Program-made: the position numbers and the translations under genes
The notes under the pieces: model-generated
Told to the model about the DNA's origin: nothing
Databases searched by the model: none
Seen by the model: the letters and a program-made list of their open reading frames with translations, nothing else
DNA from: Macropodus opercularis
Taxonomy: Eukaryota; Chordata; Actinopteri; Anabantiformes; Osphronemidae
Length of the DNA: 64,000 nt
Direction of reading: 5' to 3'
Assembly: GCA_030770545.1 (NCBI GenBank)
Contig: CM061100.1
Span: 7,385,501 to 7,449,500 of the forward strand
Shown: piece by piece, positions 48,154 to 59,505 of the stretch
How the letters are laid out: every line of letters begins with the position of its first letter
How positions within the stretch are numbered: position 1 is the stretch's first letter

Positions 48154-49523
48154 GATTATGCAACATTTTTTTAATATTCAGCTTGAGAATGTAACATTTT
48201 TCTGCCCATCTTTGTAAATGCTGGTCTTGCACCTGCAGTAATCTAAAGGGATGCAGTTCTAAGCTTGTGGAGAATTACTAAAATAAAGGAGCGACTGATC
48301 AGATCAAATAAAAATGTCTTGCTTGTGTTCAGCTGTTGATTGGCGAGCACTCTGTTTTGACCCTGCCTTGGTAAAGACGGCGGTAATTAGCTGGAGCCGC
48401 TGTCGTCCAGTCTAGTGGGATAATGTGTAAAACCTGTCTGGGCATAAGGTCGTTTTTACAGAGAGGCTTAGGGTTTACTGAGCGTGTCTGGTTAACTGAT
48501 CAGCTTGTACAGTAAGTAAACCAACTCACTGGCCACACCTGTACAATGTAACACAATGCAATACGTCAGCTCTGGAATGAATTCTACTTTAGAAGATTAT
48601 AATTTCTCAGTAAATTGAGTTAAGGTTCTGTTGGTTGGTCGAAGTAGGGAAGCTGTAAATTGTAACAGCTGAATTGCTTCAGTTTCAAGGTCATTATCTT
48701 GATTTATTGGATGCCACAATTATCATTGTAAAACTTGTAATTGTCCTACTATATCAATATCTGCTGTTCATTTATTAAATCGTGTTTAATATCACTGTAG
48801 ATGTAACACAAAAACTATAATCAGGGCGTGACATATCACACCTCCCATCTATGGTGATGGGTCCAGATCTACAAGAGAAAGCTACTTATGGATGCACATG
48901 TGTTTTTCTGGAAATACTGGACACGACATGACTGGAGAGACATTTCTCCAGGACTGAGTTTATTGACTCAAAGCAAAAGTCCTTCTGGCAATATTTAATA
49001 GTATATGTTATCTTATGCCTGCAGCACATGAAATGAGTTAAAACAGAATTCATTAAAACAGAGTCATAAAGAAAGTCATCATTTTAAATTTATTGGTGAA
49101 ATGCACTGCTTGTGCTTTGATTTATGGCCCAACACAGGCTGAAATATAAGTGACTGGGCAATGAAACAAGACTAAGATTATGTTATCAGCATTTCAAGAA
49201 CATAAGCTGGCTGGTGTCTCAGACATTGCGCACTGTCTCGTGGTTTGATTTACAGATGTGTGCTGTGTCTGCCCACACTGCACCATGTTTTAATATATCA
49301 CCTCAATCGGCTGAGACGATTAGCTGTATTTAAAAGCCACCAAGCACTTAAAGTAATTGATCATTTCCACAAATCTGCCATAACTGGAACCACCCAGCTT
49401 GTTGGATATGACTGTTTTATCAAAGTGAATGCTATGAACCCCTTGAGACCCATTTTCACCTTTTTTCACCAATTCAATCAAGATGGACAAAAAACGGTGC
49501 CAGCACAATAACACGGTCAAATA
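48154..49523. other. Intergenic, nothing recognised
   Basis: AT-rich sequence between stard7 and the candidate minus-strand block. No coding exon, RNA gene or clear repeat was identified. Confidence 0.4.
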
Positions 49524-50288
49524 TTTATTGTTCACAGATTTAAATCTTAAAATAAATCACGAGATAATAGAATATTAGAAAACAGTAAGCAAATATGTAA
49601 TACATTTACCTATACTGATATTTCCATAGTTTAACATTCGTCTACTTGCTCATAATATTTTCTTAACACTAAGATTTTTTACATTTTATACTTTAAAGTA
49701 CATTCCGCTGAAGTTAATTAAAATCAGTTTTAAATTTCTGTCAGATCACAGTGGACGGAGGATAGTGCTCACAAGTCTCCAAGGTGCTTGGCACAACCAT
49801 GGACAGAAAGATTACTGCATGGTTAGATCAAGCACAATGGGGTCCTGGGCAAAAACCCCACACTGAACGCAGGGTCCAGCTCAGTGGAAGGTGTCCGACC
49901 AACTTAGCTGAAAAACATAGATAATTCTGTTGGCTTTTCAACCAACATGGCTAACTTATGCTTGGTGACTAGGAGACAGCATTGAATTACAAGAAAAGCT
50001 GAAGGACAGTCCCACGCTTTGATGGCATCTGTGATCCAAGAGACAAAATGCCCCAAAGGTGTGAGGGTGGGGTTCTGACTGCAGGAGTGGCTGCTAGAAA
50101 AAAAAAAAGACATAGCACCATTGTTTCACACGTTTCTTGAAGAACTGTAACACGACCGCAGTTATGAACATCTGCAGAATATAAAGAAATAATTAGTCAT
50201 AGCTGGTGGTCACTGCGGAAAAGAGGGTTACACCCTTTCTGCGCACAAACTGCGTCATGCCCCACCCTTCCATCCTCGACGCCCAGTT
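49524..50288 (-). other. Possible 3' exon of an unrecognised minus-strand gene
   Basis: Read on the minus strand, an acceptor (ccgatag) opens at 50288 and one frame reads NWASRMEGWGMTQFVRR then KGVTLFSAVTTSYD to a TAA at 50195-50193. A canonical minus-strand AATAAA follows at 49529-49524. A second frame is also open, to a TGA at 50200-50198. I do not recognise either peptide. The codons look protein-like but no upstream exon joins with certainty. Confidence 0.25.
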
Positions 50289-51329
50289 CTATCGGACACA
50301 CACAAAAATTTTAATTTGGTAAAAATATTGAATACCTTTGAGAAAAGATTACAGCAGGCCTCAGAATATGAGCTCAATCAAATTCCATCTCTATTAGTCA
50401 ACTGGTTGTTCTTCAGCTGCTCAATGGAAACAGAGTTTTGTAATTCATCAGTGATCTTGTTAAAACCGGCAGGACCTTAAAGAGTTCTGTCTCTGAAATT
50501 GGGTAAAACAAAGAGCCTCAGCGACCAGTGACACCAATAAACCGCATGGTTGTAGTCCATCTAAGGACATTTACCGTCTCCTCAGAGTAAACACACAACC
50601 ACTCCTGACATTTTAGCCCTAACTGTGTTAACGGTCACTGAGCCCAATGTCAAGAGTCATGATACCATCAAGCTAAGATGGCTGTGTCCTAAAAGGTTTG
50701 ACAATCTTGTTACCTTTTCTAGTCTCTTTCAGCTCCCCAGGGACGTCCTACTAATGAGAAGACATGGTGCGATAATCAACTTTGAACAACTGATCCACTT
50801 TCTGTGATGAAATTACAACCTAATGCATATTTATGCCCAATTTCTCCAATGGGCGACATTTGTAATGACCAAATGGTACAAAAGAGAGGAGTACACTGGG
50901 TGAAGATGGTGGCGGTGAAACGGACCTGTGTTTTTCAGAACAATGACTTTCAAAGGGATGCAGTGTGGCTGATGGGATGGCGCGATGGATTTTATGGATG
51001 ATTGTGATACATAAAGATGATTTCTTACCTTGTCTTTGTTGTTTAGTTTTTCCTTTCTGAAATGGATGATCGTAACCATGGTCTTTTAACAGTCACAAAG
51101 TTTTGTCTTAATCTCAAAATCTGATATTAAATTTGAACTTTAAATGTTCTTAGTCACTTATCATTAAAAGTACCTGACAAAGAACTAATCTGCATCAAAT
51201 TCCCTTCAAACAAACAAAGAATTATTACAAATACCACAAATTTGAGACTTCATCGTAACTGTCAGCATATTTTACCAATAATCTCCAACCTCTGTCTTTG
51301 GAAAGTAACTTCTACATCTTGTCTTTGCA

Positions 51330-51660
51330 AGAAACCCACCTTTCCTTCTGCTGGCCTCAAGGTCGGTGTTCAGCTGGTTAAGGGGTGATGAAGGCGACTG
51401 GGTTCTCTGAGCTATGTCTTGGGGTCCTCCAGCTTGCTCAACTGGAGACAGACTGTCCTGACTGCGTCCTCAGCATCCTTGAAGTCCCCATCTCCTGCCC
51501 CTCCTTCAAGCTAGGAGGGGTTGGTGATGTTCTCTTGGGATAGGTGCAGTGGCAAGGAGGACTTGGTCAGGCTGGGATTGGGCGTGGGTTGGGGAGTTTG
51601 GGGGGGCGGCTGGGTCCGCATTTCATAAATATTAATACAGAGTCCTCCCTCTCCAAATGG
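51330..51660 (-). pseudogene. Coding-like block with stops, uncertain
   Basis: On the minus strand, neighbouring frames give protein-like segments: IYPFGEGGLCINIYEMRTQP, SKSSLPLH-type Pro/Ser-rich sequence ending at a TAG, then GDGDFKDAEDAVRTVC ending at another TAG. A shifted frame has IAQRTQSPSSPLNQL and TDLEASRRK before a gt donor (51344-51338 region). It may be a decayed gene, an assembly-damaged gene, or a conserved non-coding element that happens to lack stops. Flanking DNA at 51660-51990 is AT-rich with several TAAT motifs. Confidence 0.15.
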
Positions 51661-52660
51661 GTAGATTCTTTAATTTTGTTAGAGGGGGAAGTGCTTTATT
51701 CACTTAATGGCTTTTATTAGTGCCCGGTCTTCAACTCTTTCATTAGCTAAAGTGCTGCTATAATTTACAGGATAAAAGGGGGTGGGGAAGAGGCGGTTTC
51801 TGAGGAGGGTTGATCCTGCTGCTGCTGGACAGGCAGGCGTTACTGTCAACCACCATGGTTTTCCCCAAAAATGGCGACTTTCACAATAAGAATTGAAGGC
51901 TGTCAACATTAAATACACTTATCAGCAACCGCATTAAGCCAATATTGTGTCATTTGAAATGTGAGCATATTGTTTCTTTGTTTGTGGCCATGCAAAACAG
52001 TTCTTCAAGTGCACACTGTGGGGACAAGAACGGACAGTTTTACATTACATACATTTTCACATTTGTACACCTTTCAGCTGAATGGAATACAACTTTGTTG
52101 GCTTAGCTAAAGAATCTCTATTCACTCAAGTTTTCAGTATTTCTACCTTGTATTTGCTCATGTACGCACTGGTTCTATCCGCAATCTGTCCTAGGATGCA
52201 AAATGGCCACTTCACTTGATGCAGGTTGTAACATATCAACATTAGAATAACGCTAGCCTGGGGAAGTGCTCCCAGCTCTGATAAAATGTTCTTTATTCTG
52301 TGTGGAGTCTTGTTAGTTGTGAACAGCTGGTGTATGATGTCCCCAGACTGCAACTGAGTAAATGAACTGATTAACCTGAGTGGCCGTCCCGGACACAGAG
52401 AGGGGGTGGGCCACCAGCCTGCACAACTGCCTTCATCATCAATGTCACATAAATCACTTACCAGGACAGAGCTCTCACATGAGACTTTTTGTGAGTTAGC
52501 CTGAAGTGGTTTTAGTACTGCTGCAGCTCATTTCAGCTGTTTGAGGGAGACATTAATACGTAACATTTGCTGTGTGGAATACAATGCATAATAATTAAAA
52601 TAAAAAGAAAAGTCAACTGTTGGGATAAAACAGGAAGATTCTTTAATGTTTTGTTTAGAT

Positions 52661-52666
52661 TTTATT
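52661..52666 (-). terminator. drg1 poly(A) signal
   Basis: TTTATT on plus (AATAAA on minus), about 215 nt after the drg1 stop. Confidence 0.6.
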
Positions 52667-52879
52667 GCAAGCCTTAACCAATATTCAATATGAACTATTC
52701 GTGGTGTTAAGTACTGTACAGTCTTTAAAATGTGACACTTCGATTCAAAATTTAATTTTTTTTGTGTACAGCAAAAACTGAGAACCACAACACAGAAGCT
52801 CTGATACAATTTCATAATTTACTGAGCAACTGTGTAAAACACCGTGATACCCAGATCATGCAGTCAGTTAAGGCTCCTT

Positions 52880-55800
52880 TTACTTTTTCACCAGCTGGAT
52901 AACATCTTCATCCTCTAGCACATGGTCCTTGCCCACCTTCTGAGGATTATGTTTCACAGACGATCCCCACACAAGAGCACTAAAAGAAGAAGGAAAAAAA
53001 AAATCTACATCAGCAAAGCCTTCAACACAGTAAGCAGAATTTTATACTCTGTGGAGAAAGGACGCAGTACAGCTCATGCAGCAAGCCACACTCGCCATAA
53101 AATAATGTAGTGCATACTATACTTTACATAATTCAAATAAATACAAAAAGATCTTTTAGTTATAGCGGTTACATGCGACACAGTTGCTGGAGGAGGGAGA
53201 AGGCTCAATATTGACAACCTTGGCACTTCCATTAGGAGATGACGGTGAAACGCATCATCTTAAATTCTAATCCAAACGCTTCAGTTAAAGTGACCATATG
53301 GTTTTACATTTCAGTGTCTTGACATTCGCTGACAGTGTGATCCTGACTTAAAATAACAAGTGTGTAAAAAAAACAAACAATATAAATTCTATTAATGACA
53401 ACATTAAATATTTTAAAAAGTTTCATTCACACCAGACATCCTGACAATATGGCAGAGATGAAGCAGCTGTTCAATAAGAACCTCAGACATATCATCCACA
53501 TTTTACGGCAATTTAGCCAGAAAAAAAAAAAAAAAACACAACAGTAAATTCTGGACAGTCACTGTCTTGTGCATATCAGCTTATCAGTCATCAAAACAGA
53601 CAAAAATATTGCACAAACCAAAGATTAAAAACAATATATAGGAGCTTCTCTCACTGCATTTTATGGGTGTCACATGACACACATTATTAGATTATGCGAC
53701 CCAGTGCAGTGTCGTGGGTTCGTCTTGTCCTTAAGCGTGACAATAATAGGCAAAGCATTTAATCAACCTATAATACTCACTACTTTAATTCTTTGATGAG
53801 GTTTTTATGAATCTTTAAGCAGAAATCCTCAACTGCAGTTCGTTCATCAGGAAGTACGACAGGAGACGTGTAATCTGGAAGCTGGCCTTTGGGTTTGGTG
53901 TAGCTGAAAATGAAAACATCAAATTCTTCAACATGACCACACATATATATTTAGACCATGTTTAAATCACAGGTGAAGCAGCTCAAATTGTTATTACTTG
54001 AACCCTTTTCATGTGGTCCTACATACAATTCCTACCTGATATGTGGCTGTGAAATCTCAGAATTGAGCATTAATGTCTGTAAAAACAGCTGTTTATTCAA
54101 ACCCCTTTATGGCAACTGTATTAAGAACTCTTACATGCGAACAAGCTTTAGATAGTCCCACATCCTCTCCAGAAGGTCATCAAAGTTCCAGCGGTGGTGA
54201 GCAGAGATGGGTACACAGTGGGGCACCTTATAGATGATGTCAAGCTCCTCGATGGAGATCTGATCAATTTTGTTAAGCACATAAATGCACGGGATGTAGA
54301 CCCTGTTGAGAGATAAGTCTCTTAAATGGCTGTGAAATTTCTGCAAACATCAGCAAATAATATACTAATAGAAGTGCAGTTACACTGTTTTTTTTCCATT
54401 TAACTTTCTATAATTGAATAAAAAACAGTGTTAATTCTGATGTGTAGCATGTACATGTGTAGATGTGTTGACTAAATCATCATCAGGGTCAGAGAACTTA
54501 AAATAATCCTATTTTAATTAGATATTTGTATTTATATTATTACATTTATTTATAGATATTATTTTTTAAAAATGCCATTAATACTTCCTACCACCAGTAT
54601 TACACCTACCTAACTAAATATCAGTTTCTTTACAGATGTAGGGAGATCATGCGGTTACCCTGCTCGATGCTGTGTGTTGTAGTAATCTCATATGATTTTA
54701 AGTAAAAGATGACATTGCTTAAAAAGACATTACAAATGATGCATTACTAGCAAACACGAATAAAAGACACAGTCTAAAAATAATAATAATAAAATAATGC
54801 TTTTCTATACAGCTGCATTAATGTAGTGGGAAGTGAATGGGATTTCTAGATTCCTACAGGCCACACCCTTTGGGAATGACTAAGGAAGGCCCATTCTGGC
54901 ACTTCAGCAGCTTACCGATTTCCCTCCACCACATCAATGAGGTCATCAGCTGTAGAGTCACTGCGCAAAGTGATGTCGGCGTTGTGGATCTTGTACTCTG
55001 ACAGGATACTCTTCACTGTTTCAGCATCAAGTTCACTTTGAGCACACTAAAGAAAGTGATAGGGACGACAGGAATGATGTCCATCAACGCAGGACAGCAA
55101 AAGAAAAAAAATTTCTTCCTTATTAACCACCTCTATCATTAGATACATTTCACACTGTACTATTTGCATTACACTCTGTATATTGTATTATAAATTGGTC
55201 AACAAAATAATGTATCCAATGGTAAATATGACAACTACCAAAGACAAAAGAAATGTTGCAAAAAAGAAGTGTGCTCTCATACATGTCCAAAAGAGGGCGT
55301 CACTGAAGTGTTGAGTACAGAACTAGCATTTTTTTTAAAAACTGCCTATTTCACAAAAAAAACACCGTCTCCACCACTAAATTCACCTCAGATTAAACCA
55401 AAAAAAAAAAAAAAAAAATTCAAGTAATTTAGCGGTTTGAATATCAAGAGCTCAGCATCTTAGTATTTCTGTGATACATACTGTAGCTGTGAAGTTGATG
55501 CCTCCTTTGTCTTTCTTCTTGAAGCCAATGTTAGGTGGCTGCTTGTTTAGCCGGATACCAAAGCCTTCCAGTTCATGTTCTATTAGTTTCTTATGAACAA
55601 GGGGCTTCAGCACATCAAGCACGATCAGGATTAGGTTGCAGGTTCGAGCCACTAAAATAAAAATAGGTTGTTGCACAGTGAGTGAACAAATAACAATTTC
55701 TGCACTGATTATAGTATTATTTACAAGTACGGTTTTGTCTTTGCCTAATACTATGAAAGTCTACTAAGTATAAGCTTAGTGAGCATTAGCTCAAAGTTGT

Positions 55801-57197
55801 ATTAAAGCAAGACTGTCAGAAATGTATACCACATAGTAACTCCTTGCTCTACCTGCAATGACCTGCCTGCCTCTGCCCTTGCCATCCTTGGCCCCCTCGA
55901 TAATTCCTGGGAGATCCAGCAGCTTAAAAGGAAGAAGGGAAGACAGTAAGAAAAGAAAGAACCCTGAAAGAACTCTAAATAATAAAGACATGTCTTTACC
56001 TGAATTTTGGCACCTTTGTAGCGAATCACTCCAGGAACTGTGGTAAGTGTAGTGAATTCGTAGGCGGCAACCTCAGAATATACACCTGCCAAGTTGCTCA
56101 GCAGTGTAGACTTTCCTACTGAAGGAAAGCCAACAAAGCCAACACGAGCATCCCCGGTTTTTGCTACATCAAACCCTAAAACACATGAAAGGTGTAAGTT
56201 ATAACAATAATGTAATTGAATACAAATTATCACGAGGGTTCACAGGACACGAAAGACTTAAAGGCAAGTTTTTAATAAACCTATAAAGCAGTAGAAGATC
56301 GTTTTACCTTCCCCTGTTCCACCACCACTGCCTCCTTTTGGTGTGATGAGTTCCCTTCTCAGTTTGGCCAGACGTGCTTTGAGCAGACCCAAGTGGTGAG
56401 CTGTGGCCTTGTTCCTCTGTGTCCTGGCCATCTAGCATGAATGAAAAAAATGCCATTTTGTCTCATACGAGTACTTTGCATTGTGTTTTTATAACCAATC
56501 AACAAGACAAAGACAACTCATAAATTACAAATACTCCAATTACTATCAAATATGGAAAACTTGGAGACCAAAGATCAGAATACTTGAAATGCTTGATTGA
56601 TTCAGTTTTTCCTCACAGCTTTTGCAGGGTGTTAACCTAAATGTTCTCTAGTCTGAAACGTTAAGCTTTGACAATTCAAATAAAACTTTATTTACAATAC
56701 TGATTATTACCACATCATGACACCAGAAAAGATACGTCGTAACATTACCAGGTTCTCCGTAGAGACATTTTAACAGAACACTAAACTTAACATCAACTTG
56801 TTGGCAAAGCTTATTAAAATGTTTTGTCAAATGTTTGGGGATAAGTTGGGGACTACGAGACAGGGAGCAGCCAAAACACCAAGAGCCTGTGTACGCGTGC
56901 CAGTCGCGTCTTTGCTTCTAACTCAAACCACCGAGCAAAAACATTTAACCTTAAATCCATAACAGACCAGTAGGTTAAACTGTCACATGAAGCAAATTTA
57001 GATATACATTGTAACCTGCCCAGGAACTGCGCGCAGTTTTAACGCAAGGCCCAGATGTGGAAGCCAAGCTAATACTTGGGATTCGTTAGCAACTAGCTAA
57101 CCATTAGCTAAAACGTGCTCGATTCACTGGGTTAGCTTTGTTTCTAATGTTACCTTACCTCATTTTCAATCTCAGCTATTTTGGCGAGTATACTCAT
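52880..57197 (-). CDS. drg1: Developmentally regulated GTP-binding protein 1
   Basis: OBG-type GTPase that binds DFRP1/ZC3H15 and polysomes and is linked to translation and cell growth. Exons 5' to 3': 57197-57159, 56431-56308, 56175-56000, 55922-55853, 55651-55482, 55046-54916, 54302-54135, 53903-53781, 52979-52880; 366 residues (human 367). It begins MSILAKIAEIENEMARTQ. The P-loop is GFPSVGKST (about residues 70-78), switch/G3 is DLPG (116-119), and G4 is NKID (247-250). The G2-region TTLTTVPG is intact. The C-terminal TGS domain runs from about residue 290 and includes CLKIHKNLIKELKYALVWG and ends EDVIQLVKK. All G motifs are intact. It is tail-to-tail with stard7, though separated by about 4.5 kb. 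Confidence 0.97.
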
Positions 57198-57345
57198 GGT
57201 GACGACAACGGTGTACAGTCAGTGTAAACGAATAACGCTGAGAGCATTCCACATGCAAAGTTCAGCTAGCACACAGCTCCACACCACGCAAGTGCCGCTG
57301 CGAGTTAGTTCACGTGGATTCTCGCGATAACTTCTAGGAGTGGCC
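57198..57345 (-). promoter_or_regulatory. drg1 promoter elements
   Basis: Upstream of the drg1 ATG lies a perfect E-box CACGTG at 57311-57316 followed by tctcgcgat at about 57320-57328, one base short of the TCTCGCGA housekeeping element. This fits a broadly expressed, growth-linked gene. No TATA box was seen. Confidence 0.45.
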
Positions 57346-59420
57346 CTAAGTTTTTCCTGACAGGACTAAGATCTTGAAATTACTCACCACAGGTTTCAAG
57401 CGTTTTCAGTCGTTGTAACTACAGTAGTTAAAACATTTCCTTATTAAAAAAAGCATAGAAAACTACAGATTGCTCTGAAAGGATTTGATTTCTGAGGAAT
57501 TTCTGATTTCAGAACTATTACAATTCATATGATTTGATCTGATATCTTCTATTTTACTGCAAAATGGGCTGCAAAAACTAAAACCGGGGTTAATTAGGTG
57601 GTCACTAATGGAGAAAATGACTTTTGGATTGATCTGCTTTCAGGTTGATCAGTAAAATCAGCTGACAGTATTCTATACTAAATGAAACTGGAAATGTTGT
57701 ATGTATGGAATAATAATAGCCAAATTATTCTGAGCAGAGAAAAATACAAACAGACATTTAAATATTCTATTTAACTGAATTGCCACATAGTGAAAAAAAC
57801 ACAGGCTGTTAATTTGCATTTTCACTATTTATTGTTTGAATCGCATACAATATAGTCTCTCATTGGTTTCTATGTTGCTAAAGTTTGTGGACTGAGCATC
57901 ATCATTGTCTTCTATCATCTTGTGGGCTGTTTGAACACGACCGGTGCCACTGACTAACCCATGCTATGCAGAATGTTAAAAGTTGGCATTGTCCATATAT
58001 TAATACTAATACCTCTAAAACATACTTTTTATTGGCCACATTTAGGACTTTCATACAGTTATTTAGAAATAGACTGCATGAAAGACAAAATAAACAAAAT
58101 ATTTTAATTTGTTTTGTGACACTTAAATGCCAAAATGTATTAAACATCAGACACCAAAAGTTGATGTACCATTTATGATCTTGACATCTCATCTCAGCAT
58201 CCATTGCATCCCATGGTGTCAAAAATAAATCAGATTAGCAATGCAATTTGTAAATCTGTCTATCATCAAGTTTAGGAAAGAACGTATTAGACAACGTCAT
58301 GAATGCATCTAAACTCCAGTCCAAGATGATACCATATGCTATATATGCTGATATTGTCATTTTTGACTTCCCCATATTTGTTTGTGTAGCTGTAGGAGGT
58401 GTGCTTGTCCTCGTCAATATATATAAAAATAGGCATTTTCTTTTTAAAAGGTAGATGCGGTGTCACCAAATTGTTGTTTAGCATTTCATGTTGCCCAGCT
58501 GGGGTGACAGCAAGCATAAATAGCACAGGGAGGAAGGACAGGAGGTGAGACACAGCAAGACAAGGAGTAATTATTGTGATCACTCAGTACGATCGCCACA
58601 GGTTTAAGTTAATGCTGCTTTGTGAATGACAGAAATGGGCTTTGACTTGATTCATCAACATTAGTCACAACTTGAGAATTGACAATAATAAACCCATGCC
58701 CAAACATCTTCTTCTTTTAATGAGCAACGCATCTTTATATCATATGTCAGTCATCATTGAAGTGCATTGTTTAAAAAGTAAGTGCAAGTACAGATTCTGA
58801 CGCATTCATTTTGACTAGAGGATTAAATTATTTGAAATGTCGCCCCAAAAATAGTCATTCTACAGGGGCACTCTGCAAAAAGAAAACTGCTATAGTTGAT
58901 GCTGTTTCTAACCTAAAAGATATATGCTTTGTTCCTCATTTCAAGCTTTTTAAGTTATCTCTGAGTGACAGTGTGTTGGAGCGATTTTCATCTCGCCTTA
59001 TGCTCTCAGTTCACTCCAGTCCATCAAACATAGCACTTTCCTGAACACCACTGTCATGCTCCCTGACTGACTTCTCTGTGGTTTCTCAGTTTGCTTTGAA
59101 GAACACAGCAACTGAATCAAGCCTGCAGAAGCACAAAGTCTGTGGGAAGCACTATTTTAGTGCAATAGTTTCACACATGGTAACCTTGCCACCTAAAACT
59201 AGCTACCTCTGCATAGAGATGGAGAAGAGTTGTCATGATAGCTCCATCGATAGGCCCCCTAGTGTTTACTGAGGGACACGCCATTATTTGTGGTCATATC
59301 ACCAGAGCAAGGATAACAACATCTTTTGAGGTAATAAAAAACACATAACAACATGAAGTCATCCATTAAAATGCTTTGTCCCCAGTGTCTTGGATTCTGT
59401 CATCAGAATTTTGGATATTA
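57346..59420. other. Spacer between kcnn2 and drg1
   Basis: About 2 kb of AT-rich DNA with no supported coding exon. Part of it may be kcnn2 3' UTR if a distal poly(A) signal (for example tttatt near 57829) is used. Confidence 0.4.
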
Positions 59421-59426
59421 TTTATT
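59421..59426 (-). terminator. kcnn2 proximal poly(A) signal
   Basis: TTTATT on plus, 80 nt beyond the stop codon. Brain-expressed channel genes often use more distal sites, so this may not be the only one. Confidence 0.35.
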
Positions 59427-59505
59427 GAAACCATAAGGCTTTACGATAAATGCAACTCAGCCATATGATGGCAAAAGTCTTCTGCGGAGGGATTCCCCTT
59501 GGACT

